Part shown: positions 13,871 to 27,190 of the stretch, piece by piece
Layout: each line of letters begins with the position of its first letter
Position numbering within the stretch: position 1 is the stretch's first letter
Source: Otis tarda
Lineage: Eukaryota > Chordata > Aves > Otidiformes > Otididae
Assembly (NCBI GenBank): GCA_026413225.1
Contig: CM048576.1
Span: 1,496,501-1,560,500, forward strand
Reading direction: 5' to 3'
Length of the DNA: 64,000 nucleotides
The notes under the pieces: generated by a model
Seen by the model: only the letters and a program-made list of their open reading frames with translations
Database searches by the model: none
What the model was told of the DNA's origin: nothing
Translations under genes and position numbers: made by a program

Positions 13871-13970
13871 TGATGTAGGTAAGGAGGATTGCTTCCATTT
13901 TGCAAACGAGGTAAACTGAGGCACGGAGCAAGAAAGTGACTGCGCAAGGTGGTCGCAAAGTTGTGTAGAG
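13871..13970 (+). mobile_element. MIR/CORE-SINE-like fragment
   Basis: The order CCATTTTGCAAACGAGGTAA, CTGAGGCACGGAGCAAGAAA, GTGAC and GCGCAAGGTGGTCGCAAAG follows the MIR consensus as I remember it (CATTTTACAGATGAGGAAAC..CTGAGGC..GTGACTTGCCCAAGGTCAC). It is diverged, as expected for an ancient amniote SINE. An alignment is needed to set the ends. Confidence 0.6.
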
Positions 13971-14470
13971 TACCACCTTGCAGTGAGCGTACGTTTCCCG
14001 TACGTGGCCCTGTTTCCCTGCCCGAATTTTGAAAGAACGTTTGATTTCCTGGGGCTGAGGCCAAGCAGAAATCTTGTCTGTAGCTGTAAATTCAGAAGGC
14101 CTGCTGTGAATCAGAACTTCCTCTAGCGTTTGGAAATGTTTAGAGCTGTCATCCCAGACTGGCCCTGACCTGAAAAGACTGGAGCAGAGCGGCCGGTGTG
14201 TTTCTTAGGGCTGGTATCAACTCGTTGGTGTAAGATGTAGAGTTAAGAGTCGGTGAGGAACTCTGCTTCCGATCCGTTCGTCCTCATCAGCGGGGTCAGG
14301 ATGGACAGTGGAGGGTGAAAGTGTGGTTCATCTGACTCTTTCTAGCAGAGACGAATTGTGACTGGAACTCCACTGGCTGTTGCCTGCGAAGGGAGATGAG
14401 GTACCTGTCTCAGTGTGCGTAGAGAAGCGGAGTTGAGGGAATGGGGTGCAATCTGGGAGAAGGAACAGGT

Positions 14471-14528
14471 CCAGAGAGGGGAACTGACTTGCTTGTGGTC
14501 ATTTAACAAGAGAATGGCCGAGCCGGGG
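14471..14528 (+). mobile_element. MIR/CORE-SINE-like fragment next to exon 2
   Basis: CCAGAGAGGGGAACTGACTT, then GCTTGTGGTCATTTAACAAG and AGAATGGCCGAGCCGGG follow the MIR core order (CAGAGAGGTTAAGTGACTTG, CCCAAGGTCACACAGCTAGT, ..GGCAGAGCCGGG). The fragment ends about 97 bp upstream of the BARX2 exon 2 acceptor, so the ancient SINE sits within the branch-point approach region. Confidence 0.55.
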
Positions 14529-14624
14529 AAGGTATTCCTCTCTCTTCGCTCTCCAGTGCTCCCGTTACTTCACCGTATTGCTGCTGAACTTATCTTTATC
14601 CGCCTCTGCTTGCTTCCCTGCCAG

Positions 14625-14922
14625 GGTCCCCTTCTCTGAGGGCGTATCCTCTCATCTCCGTCATCACCAGGCAGCCCTCCGTGGTCCCTCACCTCATCCC
14701 AGCTGCCACCAGCTCCCACGCGCTGCCAGCCCAGCCCTCCTCGGGGACCGCGAGCTCGGAGACGCCTGCCAGCGAGACCCACGCCAGCAGCGAGTCGGAG
14801 GCGGAGCAGCCGGCGCCTCGGTTAAAAAAGCCACGCCGGAGTAGGACCATCTTCACGGAGCTCCAGCTGATGGGCTTGGAGAAGAAATTCCAGAAGCAGA
14901 AGTATCTCTCCACCCCTGACAG
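14625..14922 (+). CDS. BARX2: BARX2 exon 2: linker and first half of homeodomain
   Basis: Internal coding exon of the BarH-like homeobox 2 transcription factor, a nuclear DNA-binding protein known in vertebrates for roles in muscle, cartilage, epithelial and craniofacial development. A pyrimidine-rich tract and CCAG precede 14625. The first two bases complete a split Gly codon and the frame then runs from 14627. Residues 1-17 after the split codon ([17 protein letters not shown]) match the conserved vertebrate BARX2 segment. A Ser/Thr/Ala-rich linker and an acidic SSESEAEQP stretch follow, then the basic KKPRRSR start of the homeodomain (homeodomain residue 1 at 14831). Arg5, Phe8, Leu16 and Phe20 are present. 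The exon ends inside codon 31 (AG, then GTAGGT donor). Q-K-Q-K after Phe20 and Thr-Ile at positions 6-7 favour BARX2 over BARX1. Length is 298 bp. The linker varies between species; the homeodomain does not. Confidence 0.96.
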
Positions 14923-18342
<3,420 letters not shown>

Positions 18343-18588
18343 GTATTGAAAGGTGGCCAGGAAGCTCCAACGAAGCCCAAAGGCCGTCCGAAGAAAAACT
18401 CCATTCCCACTTCGGAGGAGATTGAAGCGGAAGAGAAAATGAACAGCCAGGCGCAGAGTCAGGAGCCGGAGGGATCTCAAGCTCCCGAGGAGCCTAAATT
18501 GACAGAGGAGAAGCCTGAAGTCTCTTTGGAGACTGAGAAGTCTCCAGAACATATACCGGAGCCCTCTTCGGAGGAGACTACGCCGTGA
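18343..18588 (+). CDS. BARX2: BARX2 exon 4 (coding part): basic region and C-terminal tail
   Basis: The last coding exon encodes 81 residues and a TGA at 18586-18588. It opens with VLKGGQEAPTKPKGRPKKNS, the conserved Barx basic region just after the homeodomain, then IPTSEEIEAEEKMNSQAQ, also highly conserved in BARX2. The remainder is a Glu/Pro/Ser-rich acidic tail (SQEPEGSQAP..., EKPEVSLETEK, ending SSEETTP). It is less conserved and corresponds to the region reported to activate transcription in mammalian BARX2. The reading frame is open and needs no correction. With exons 2 and 3 the window encodes about 209 residues. Mammalian BARX2 is about 279 residues, so roughly 60-65 are expected in the missing exon 1. 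Confidence 0.96.
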   Translation, partial: VLKGGQEAPTKPKGRPKKNSIPTSEEIEAEEKMNSQAQSQEPEGSQAPEEPKLTEEKPEVSLETEKSPEHIPEPSSEETTP

Positions 18589-19632
18589 AGCTAAAAGGGG
18601 AAAGAAAGGAGGGGAAAAAGAAAATTAAAAAAAAGATAAAAATACAAAAACCAAAACCAAATATATATATGTGTATATATATATATTTAAATATGTATGT
18701 AATTGTGTGTGTGTACATATATATATAAATATATATATATATGTAGACCTTGTGTATGAGTCTAAAGATTGGTCACTTCGTGCCTTTGGGAATCGGCCAC
18801 CGTGGGCCCCGGTGGAACAAAGACACCGTGAGCGGTGGCCACCCGTCCCCCCGGCGGCGTGCGCCGGCCTTCCCGCCGGTCGTGACGGAGGCCTGAGCGT
18901 CTTTCCAGAGCCTCCTGGCAAGGAAAGGAGGGGTCCAGGGCTCCTTCCGTGCTGCAGGAGGCAAATGTGCAGCGATGCGGCTGCGTTGGAGGCTTCGGTG
19001 TGTTCGTTTGACTTTATCCTGGCCTTTTACGGTAGCGCAGATGGACGGAGCACGCGGTCTGGTCTCAAATTGGGGAGCTCTGCTGGCACCCTTTCATTGT
19101 GTAACCAGCACTTATATCTGTTAGGGACGGGCCCGACTTTAAGAGTTTTGGGAAGGAGTTCAGCCCCGTAGGTTTGCTTTGGCCCGGCGTAAAGATCAAA
19201 GCCTCCGAAGCGAGATTCCTCCCCGGGTCAGCGCTCGGATTTCGTCTCTCTTGGTCGTTTGGGTGCCGCGTCTGTGAATTTGCAGTGATCCGAGATAAAA
19301 ACTTCGAATGAGATGAGGGTTTGGATTTGAGTCCGCTCCAAAAGCTTTGGGATGCTTGGATCTGGGATTTTTGCTTTGGGCCCACTTCTAATTTTTGTCG
19401 GGTTTTTTTTTTGTTTGTTTTTTTTTAAAGAACGTTTAAATGTTTTCAGGGTTTGGGGAGAACGATGGAGTTAAGAAGTTGCTGCAGAAAGTTCGCGTTT
19501 GTTTAAGATGTGTGCCAAGAATAGATGCGCATCATGTTTCCTAAAGTCTTGTTTTGCCCAAAGGCTGCAAGAGATGTATTAAGATAACCTTTATTTTTTA
19601 ATTAAAAATTAAATATCTACATAAAACCGTTG
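18589..19632 (+). other. BARX2: Probable BARX2 3' untranslated region
   Basis: Sequence after the stop codon up to the first plausible poly(A) site. It starts with an A/G-rich run, then an 85-bp TA/TG microsatellite, then about 850 bp of ordinary unique sequence. The end is inferred from overlapping ATTAAA hexamers at 19601-19613 followed by a GTTGTTGTTG stretch. RNA-seq would be needed to place the true end; longer alternative 3' UTRs are possible. Confidence 0.55.
18660..18745. repeat. TA/TG dinucleotide microsatellite in BARX2 3' UTR
   Basis: An 86-bp imperfect alternation of (TA)n and (TG)n, beginning only about 70 bp after the BARX2 stop codon. It lies downstream of an A-rich stretch (18598-18660). 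Such repeats are length-variable, and in RNA this one could form an AU-rich hairpin. Confidence 0.9.
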
Positions 19633-19650
19633 TTGTTGTTTCTCTTTCAG
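19601..19650 (+). promoter_or_regulatory. BARX2: Candidate BARX2 polyadenylation signal
   Basis: Two overlapping ATTAAA hexamers (19601-19606 and 19608-19613), the second most common vertebrate poly(A) signal. About 15 bases further on is a GU-rich element (GTTGTTGTTGTTTCTC) of the kind bound by CstF. No canonical AATAAA was noticed between the stop codon and this point. Confidence 0.55.
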
Positions 19651-19734
19651 AATGCTAGGCAGAGATTTTTCTCTGCGAGGTTTTTCTGTTCTAACAGACC
19701 CTGAGGAAGGCAGGAGTCCTCAGACTTCCCGTCA

Positions 19735-20040
19735 TCCCGCTGCGCCGCGAGCGCTGTGCAAACTTCTTGTAGCGCCCGGCTGAGGTAGGTGAGGGGTGGT
19801 GGTAACGATTCGCACACGCTCAGGCGGCTTATCCAAGGAACGTGGAGTAGGGAGAAAGAATTTCTTCTTTTCCCCCTCCCGGTTTCTTGCTCAGTGGTGT
19901 TTGGAAGACTTTCATTCCACCTCCGCGTGAGCTCTGCAGTGGCACGTGCGTCCGCGTCGGGTGACGCTTCGTGGCGAAGCTCCGGGCGAAGCCGGGGTGG
20001 GACGTTGCTCCGCTCGCCGCGTATTTAATACGCGGTGATC
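19735..20040. other. CpG-richer patch past BARX2 3' end
   Basis: Contains many CpGs (for example CTGCGCCGCGAGCGC near 19740 and GCGTCCGCGTCGGGTGACG near 19950) in surroundings that are otherwise CpG-poor. It ends at the palindrome 20017-20035. It could be a small CpG island, an unmethylated enhancer, or simply a local GC rise. No transcript start is evident. Confidence 0.4.
20017..20035. repeat. Inverted repeat with CpG-rich 9-bp arms
   Basis: CCGCGTATT, T, AATACGCGG: perfect 9-bp arms around one base. Each arm holds two CpGs and an AT-rich inner end. The function is unknown. Confidence 0.8.
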
Positions 20041-20057
20041 AACTTTGAAAAGTCATC

Positions 20058-20081
20058 TCCAGGTTTGTACCTAAACCTGGA
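20058..20081. repeat. Inverted repeat, 9-bp arms, 6-base loop
   Basis: TCCAGGTTT, GTACCT, AAACCTGGA: perfect 9-bp arms, only 22 bp after the previous inverted repeat. The unit AGGTTTGTACCTAAACCT could also be read as a palindromic protein-binding site. Confidence 0.8.
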
Positions 20082-23000
20082 ACAAATTCACCGTGCTCGT
20101 TTGTAAGAAATTTTGAAAATCCCTGATATTTGATGCCATTTAGCTCTTTTTTATGGCACAGAGATGGAAAAGAGATCAAGGATTTCCCTCTTACCTGTTG
20201 TGTTGAAAACACAGGCTGTGAGCTACAGTCTTCCCTCTGCCCTTACAACGCGTCAAAATTTGTTTGTCTCCGAACCTGAGCCCTGACGTACTCGTGACAG
20301 GCACAGCGAGGGGCGAGGGTGACGGAGCAGGATTTTGGTGCTTGTCTGGAGTTACGACACGGTACGGTGTTGCGCATTCATCTGTGGAAGTATTTTTTTT
20401 TCCGTTTTTTTCCCCCCTTTCCAGAGCTGTGCTTTAGTTCAGCCGTAACCGTTGGACTCGAAACGGCGTTTAATTTGAAAAAGGCCGATGGCCTGTTTAT
20501 CCAGGAGTTAGATTAGCTGGTCTATGAAATCTGTAACCATCCTCTGTTGTTTTTGGATGGAGGCGACAGCACCGTTAGCTCAGAATAAAATGTTTCCGCA
20601 AGTCTTAAATGCGGTACTGCTCGGTGAGGAGAGCAATTTACCGGGAATAATTTGTCTTAATGAGTTCCAGCGTTAGATTGCGAATCTACGTCTGCAAGAG
20701 TCGCTGCACACTTCATCTGCAAGTTCATTAAATCAAATTTTGTGTGCAGAGGAATCCAGAAAAGTAAAAACTGACCATGAGGGAAGGCATCGAAGATATT
20801 TTAACCTCTTTGAGTTCAAAGTAGAAATATCTTCTAGTGAATTTCTTAAAGTTGCCAAGATTTATTAGAGCGTTGTGAAATTTCGGTGTGTAGCCTTTCT
20901 TTACGCCAAAAAGATGTTCCGTAAAATGGATGACGCATGTGGGGTCTGTGGGGTTTCTGAGAAACCGGCAAACGTTACTTTCTTCCTCTGAAATAGGGAA
21001 CGGTGTCCAATGAAACGGAGAAAGAAGAAAAGACAAAATTTTGGAGATACATTTATACATCCACGAGCAAAGCTGCTTATTTTCCAGCAACGAGTAAAAT
21101 ACGCTTTACAAATTTCCCACTTCCCAGATGAGAATAATTGTTTCTGACTCAGCCTGGCTTTCCAGTGGGAATGGGTCCAGTGATTTTTTTTTTTTTGTTA
21201 ATCCCATTCTAATCCCTTATGAGTCAATCTGGGTGAAAATGCAATACTCTAGCTGTCTGGGCTAGTTTTTAACGAGCCTGTAAGACATGGAAGGTGGTTT
21301 TGTTCCTCTTTTGGATGAGTAGCAATCTTAGCATCTTATTTTTCAATTGTTTAAGTGCAAAATCAGCTCTTGAAATGCTGTCTGATACCTGCTCCCGCTG
21401 AATTTTTTTCACTGGCCTCCCTGATGATCTCCTGAACGTTCACGGGAAGCGCGTTCAGAACGCCGGTGTTTGGGATGCAGGGGGTAAACGGTAAAACCGG
21501 GGAATTATTTCTTGCCAATATCTTTTCATAGTTCTTGTCTGTTCTGGGTTACATCTGCAGCTGGAGGAAAACATCTGCAGCTTCTAGGAGAACTGAACAT
21601 ACTGGTCCCAGCCGTTGTTGTAGGCAAGTCAATCCTTTTCCTCTTGCTTGAAGATTTTTCCTCTGTTGAGCTTTCCTCCATCACTGAACTGCCAAGAACG
21701 GAGCCGCTCTTCCCCTTTGGGCTGGGCCGGAGAAAACCTGGCTGTTTTGAGGTGGAATCGCCTGAAAGGGGGCTGTGGCGTGGTCCAGCCAGGTCTTGTG
21801 GGTGTTTTGATTTTATCCTGAGACACTACAAGTCTCATTTTTGGCAGAAGCGTAGCCTACTGTCTGCGTTGAGGAAGGCTTCACAAAAAGACTTCATCAA
21901 CAGAGTGACAGCTTCCCAGTGCCTTTGCTCTGGTCCTGACGATTATTTTTTTAAGAACCATTGATTATTCCGTCTCCCAGGCACCAAGATCTCCTGTCCC
22001 ACGACTGCTTGTCGCTCGTCGGAGGAGTCCGATGGGAGACGCGCGCCCTTGGGGAGGTTGAACCTTGCTGATGTTTGGGGCTGTTTGGTTTCCAGTTGGA
22101 ACAGCGAGGAACAAGCCCCGGTGTCGAAATCCCAACTTCCCTACAGGGGTGGGAAGTGCTCACCTCCGGAGTTCTGGCTGGGACCCGCCTTTTGTTGTAC
22201 CCACTGTTTAGATCATTTTGCAAAGCGCTGAGCTCATCCTGCAAGATACGGTGAGTTCCCCCAGGTCCCAACAAGGATGAACGGGCTTTTGTCCTGTTCT
22301 GCAAGGAAAGAGGGGAAAAAAAAAAAAAGTATCTATTTGTTTAACTCCAGGCCAGTACAGAGAAATTTAGCGTTAGAGTGGGTTTCCAGTTCCCACTTCG
22401 CTCCGTCATCTTTCTTCGGGAGCGAAATGGAAAAGAATGAGTGAAAAAAGAGGCGACGAAGAGGAAGTGAAAAAAAAAGCCAAAGCTGAAAAGCTTAGCT
22501 CCATCAAACTACATGGAAAAAAAAAAACAAGGGGGAAAAATAATTGTGTTGAAAAGTCAACTTTTTTTTTTTGATAAATTTTGACGGATAAAGCAAGCTC
22601 TTGTCCTCTAAAGACAGAGATCTTTCCGCAGTTTAACTGTAAATGCAAGGATGGTGAATGACAGGTTCTTCATAAGTTTCCTCGGGCTTTATCAGCTGAA
22701 ACGTGGCTGAGTGAAGAGCAGTTGGGTGAGAGTTAGGCTCCGGTACAGGATTTGGGCCCAAATATGTCTTGGCAACGGCACGGGTTTGGTGAAGCCTAGA
22801 TCCCGTGGAATCCTAGATACTGGGCATGAGCATCCTGTGAGAAACTGGCTCCGGTCTGGTACGGCCAGGCAGGATTGATCAGGTTTTCCTGTAAACTGGA
22901 AAACTGGGGGGTTTTTCCCACCAAAAAAAATCCCCCAATTTTGTCTTATGCTCCGTAACTGGACACTGGGTTGAGACTTTGAAGTCCTGGTGTTAACGTT

Positions 23001-25531
23001 CATGAGGGTGATCTTCACTGCAGGGATTTGAACCCTAAAATCTTAAATATATTTTTCCTTAGCAGGAAATAGAGTAATTATATATTTTTTTTTTTTCCCT
23101 CATAACCAGATACCCTGTGATTTCTAGCTTTCCCCCCCCCACTCTAGTCCCTTCCTGTGGTGTTAATCTCCGCCGTCCCAGCGCACTGGGATAATTACGC
23201 CTTGGCGCGGCAGGAGGTGCTGGGAAGGAAGCCTCCCGTCGCCGCTGGGATCCGCGGGTGCCGAAAGGGAGAGGTTGGCGGTGGAGAGTTCACCCCTCTA
23301 GGCTGTCCCGACACGTCGGTTAACTGCTGCAAACACTGGAGCTCTTGTTTTTGTCAAATAATCGAGAGGAATGGAGTTACTCACGAAGAGAGGTTCCCGA
23401 AGTAATCCCGGTCCTGCGTGCAACGGGGAGGGGGTGTGTTGGGTTTGGTTTTTTTTTGGTTTTTGTTTTTTTTCTTAATCAAAAAGCAGTTTTATAAGCC
23501 AAAATTTCCCGGGGAAGAAGGCTGCTGAGCATGCCACAGCGCTGAGAAGAAGAGGAAGCAATGGTTGCCCCTTGGGCAAATGCTTCTAATATTTGCATAA
23601 AACCAAAGGAACCAAACCCTTGTTGATTAAAAAAAAAAACAAGGGCAAAATATTTCAGGCCTTTTACGCTTCCCATACGAGGGCCAGTAATGTTTTTCCC
23701 CAACAGCAGCATGGCAAAAGCTGAAGTTCTTGGACACTTGAATCTTCACCCTTCTCACCACAGCCAAAGCCCAGCTCTTGTTTAAGCTCAAGCAAAGCCC
23801 GGCTTGGTTACACCCGAGCTGTGGTACCCAGTTGTGATGCTGGGCAGGTTTTTGTAGACCTGCAATGAGCCGGGGAGGGTTTAGACACAAACCGCTCACG
23901 GGGTTTCTTGCTTGCGGCTCTTCCTCTGGGAGATTGTGCCACCGGCTCGGTGAGAGGAGAGAAACGTTTCCTCCGTCACCCATCCCTGTCCTGTGCACGT
24001 AGATGCTCTGGGCATCCCAGGTCCTGCCAGAGGAGATGGGAATTCTCTCCTCTTCTTCCAGCTCTCGAGCAGCAGACGGCCAAATCCGCTCCCAAGAGGG
24101 CAAATAAAACCGGAGTCCAGGTCACCTCAGCAGGGAGAGCCGGCTCTCTGCGTTGGGATTTGTGCAGAGGAACTTTTTCAGGATGAAAATTGAGGGCAGC
24201 TAACCCATCGCGTCATCTGCTTCTCCGCACGGAGATATTTCTCCTACTTGGGTGGGGAGCGTGACTCAGAGAAATCGTTTCCTCTCTCGTCCGTGTTTCT
24301 CGTTACTGGAAACACAACGGTGGTTTTCGCCCCGTGCTTCGTTTGGTGTTATTTGGGATAATGATGCTGAGGAGGTGTCTGATAATGGGATTAGAAGCCC
24401 AGACTGGGAGTTACCTGCCTTTTCTCCGTGCGCCTGAGCGAGTATTTACCCCCGAGGTAATAATTAGCTCCGTTTGCGCGGTGAGAAGTCACCCGTCGTG
24501 AGCGGTGAGATGAAGATGTCAAAGAGCAGAGGACGGCTCGTGCTAAGCTCTTGCCAGGAGAAGATGGGATAACTCATTCGGGAAGCATCTGCCAGGCTTT
24601 TCCCCGCTCAACCTGAGGTTCATTACTCCCCTTCCCCAGGACCTGCCCCTCTCCTCCTGCCCTGGGGGCAAGCGAAAGCCCATGAGCTCCGTCCTCCCCT
24701 TGGTAAAAGCTCTTGGAAAGCTGTGGAGCAGCAGTAATACAAATATTCCCCTTTGGAATGCTGAGTCCCCTCATTAGATTTTCTGTCTGCACTTCATACA
24801 TCCCATTTCAGTGTATTTTTTTATTTGGTTGTTTTTTTTAACATGAACCACCTCATTCTGGTAGCCAGAAACCTCGGTTAGTGGTCCCCTGGTTCCCCTA
24901 CTCGTGGTTTGCTCCTCCCGTGCCTCGTTCCTCCGTTCCAGTCCCCCATCTCCCGCTTTTCCTGTGGGCTGTATGATCATTCTCGGTGATGGCAATCTGA
25001 CTCAGCCTTTTGTCGTCGGTAAACGTCGATGGCTCAACTCTGCTTTTTTCTGCCCAAGGTTTTAATTCAAGGCTTATATAAGATTAGTCTCAGTCTGAAC
25101 CTTGAACAACTCAAGCTTTTCTGCCCTGATTTCGCCCCAAATCCGACTCCTGCTTTCAGCAATTTGCGATATTTGCTTTTATTTTTCCTACATGGAATCA
25201 GGGTTACCACTTCCTAAATGGAAATTTCGCTTTCCACGAGAGCAGAGACGCCCCTGCCTCATCCAGGAGGTCCCAGGGGCCGCGGAACCCCGCGCAGAAG
25301 CGCAAAGAGACGGAGCTGCGCTCTCCGCAGCAAATTTATCCGACCCAGCGCAGAGTTCCCAGATATCAGCCGAGCCTGTTTCCTTCGGAGAACCCAAAGG
25401 TCGGCCAAACGGGGGCGGGAAATGGGAGCAATCCTGCCCAGCACCATTTCAAACCGTTTTAGCGACAATATCCTTTCATACCTGCCAATGACTATTTTAT
25501 TTTTTTTTTTAGCTCTTTAGCATTGTTAATC

Positions 25532-25552
25532 TTTTTTTTTTTTTTTTTTTTT
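25532..25552. repeat. Poly-T run
   Basis: Twenty-one consecutive T residues, preceded by another poly-T patch at about 25497-25510. It adjoins the candidate element at 25585. Confidence 0.9.
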
Positions 25553-25584
25553 CCCCCTCATCCTCTGTTTATTTTTGTTGCAGA

Positions 25585-25685
25585 TTTATTAGGTGCGCAG
25601 TTAAGTGCCATTTAGCTTTGCAGAACTGTCATCACCGGCCGCTTTATGAATGGGCTCATTCACCGGCAAACTATTTAAAGACGAA
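25585..25685. promoter_or_regulatory. Candidate conserved element A
   Basis: Repeat-free block with ATTAGGTGCGCAG, AAGTGCCATTTAGC, GCTTTATGAATGG and ACCGGCAAACTATTTAAAG. Two ACCGGC motifs sit 34 bp apart. The information-rich texture and lack of simple repeats suggest constraint, but only alignment can show it. Confidence 0.3.
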
Positions 25686-25889
25686 AAAAGGGGGAAAATT
25701 TACTGCTGCGGGTCAATGAAGAAGCCAAGATCAACTGAAACTCAGCTGTGTTTCTCCTTGAGCCTGGGAATGTGACGAAGGCGCTCAAGAGTTTTCTTTA
25801 ACGTGTCCTCATCCTTAATTTATCCGCGCGCGTCGAGCGGGGTGTCGCTCTGTTTTGCGGTGGTGTTTTACCGAAAATAACGCCTTTCC

Positions 25890-25990
25890 TTCTGACAGCT
25901 TGCCCGGAGATCTAAAAATGTGGCTGAACCTGCTAATTAAAGCTATGAATAAGCTGCGACCCGTCATGCAGCCACTGAAAACCAGTGCCA
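25890..25990. promoter_or_regulatory. Candidate conserved element B
   Basis: Holds TCTGACAGCTTG (a MEIS/TGIF-type TGACAG site), GCTAATTAAAGC (homeodomain), CTATGAATAAGC and a TGCAGCCAC stretch within about 100 bp. A TGACAG plus TAATTA combination is common in developmental enhancers. This is inference. Confidence 0.33.
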
Positions 25991-26526
25991 GGCAGGGGAA
26001 TTTTTAGGAAAAAAGCGAGGAGGGTTTTTGTGGATCTCGGTTACGGGAGCCTGGGAGCACTTTCCGACCTTTTTTTCCCTTGATGACCTTCCAAAAAAAA
26101 TCTTACCCTCTTTTCATATTTCTGCCCCACACCTGGCAGAAAGACGGAGCAGTAGGTTCCCAGAGTCACAAACTTTTCAGGCCGGACGTCAGAGCCGGAC
26201 GTTTTGCTTGGCCGCGTCTTCCACCCATCTGGTGGCAACCTCTCTAGGTTGCACCCAACTTCTACGGCATGGACCGGTAAGGTTCTCACAAGCGGTTGTC
26301 TCTACGCCCCTTCAGCCGCAACGTTGCATAAGCAAGGGAAGTCCTGTAGAAAACTCTGCTTTCTTTATTTTGAGCATCCTCGAAAGGAAGTTTCTCCTTT
26401 TTTTTTTTAGCGTTGCGCCTTCGAAAGGCGCCTCGAGGTTGTCTGTTTGCTGGCGCGATGTTGTATGTGTAATCACGTCCTTCGCATCCCGATCTTCCAT
26501 AGTTGTCTGTAATTCCTTGGGAGTGT

Positions 26527-26557
26527 GTAAATATATATTTATATTTTTATATATATC
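26527..26557. repeat. TA-rich low-complexity stretch
   Basis: About 30 bp of alternating TA and T runs (TAAATATATATTTATATTTT and following). Confidence 0.8.
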
Positions 26558-27150
26558 TGCGTGTGACTCTAGAGTTGAAGGAGGACTGGACGAGCTCCAG
26601 GAGCGCAGCCGGTGGGGACTGCCGGGTGTTGAGCGAGGGGGCTAGGTGGCTTCAGGTTTCCCGGCTCTGATGCTCTGACCTTGTGAATTCCACTGGTGTT
26701 TTTTTCCCAAGTGAAAGTTTTCTCTTCACCTGATCCTGGGATATTGCCGGGCTTACAGCTCATTACGTGCAGGGGGATTGAGTTGTGTTGTAAAGTTGGC
26801 AAAAATGACAATTTTCTACCTTTTTCTCCAGCAATTCCACATCGCCGTGCAAGGCTTCTTGACTAAGCCAGGCAGATTTAGAGTTAATCCTCCTGCACTC
26901 GGCGTATTTGCGTGGAGGTATTTGGGAGATTTAAATGGACACCACTCAACCCCTACGGGGTCTCGTTTCTGAACATACCTTAGAAACTTAATCTGATGGG
27001 GGAAGATGAGACACAAAGGCTTCTTTTCTGTAGCGGATTTAATTTTACTCTACTTACAGGGTGAAATCAAGAAAACAAGAACTCCGTGGCCATGATTTGA
27101 AATGCTTTAGCAACGTTAGTTGGCGCAAAACCTCTAAGTCAGGTGGAGCG

Positions 27151-27190
27151 CCCGTTTTGCAGGCATGGAAACTGAAGGCATGAGAGTGCA
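27151..27190 (+). mobile_element. Possible MIR relic
   Basis: CGTTTTGCAGGCATGGAAAC followed by TGAAGGCATGAG resembles the MIR segment CATTTTACAGATGAGGAAAC and TGAGGCACAGAG. It is short and uncertain. Confidence 0.3.

Larger units (their letters stand above)
1..14624 (+). other. BARX2: BARX2 intron 1 (3' part)
   Basis: Non-coding sequence upstream of the first recognisable BARX2 exon. The exon that begins at 14625 starts in the middle of a Gly codon, so it needs an upstream exon. No frame in this stretch encodes the conserved BARX2 N-terminus, so exon 1 should lie before base 1. The mammalian gene also has a very long first intron (established knowledge). The stretch contains (ATTT)n microsatellites, two MIR-like fragments close to exon 2, and AT-rich blocks with homeodomain-type sites, listed separately. 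Open frames of up to 171 codons (for example 7935-8450) show no recognisable domain and I regard them as chance. Confidence 0.8.

Noticed and set aside
26028-26645. 205-codon open frame on the + strand
   Set aside because: No recognisable domain, passes through poly-T and TA-rich low complexity, not matched to any BARX2 neighbour I know.
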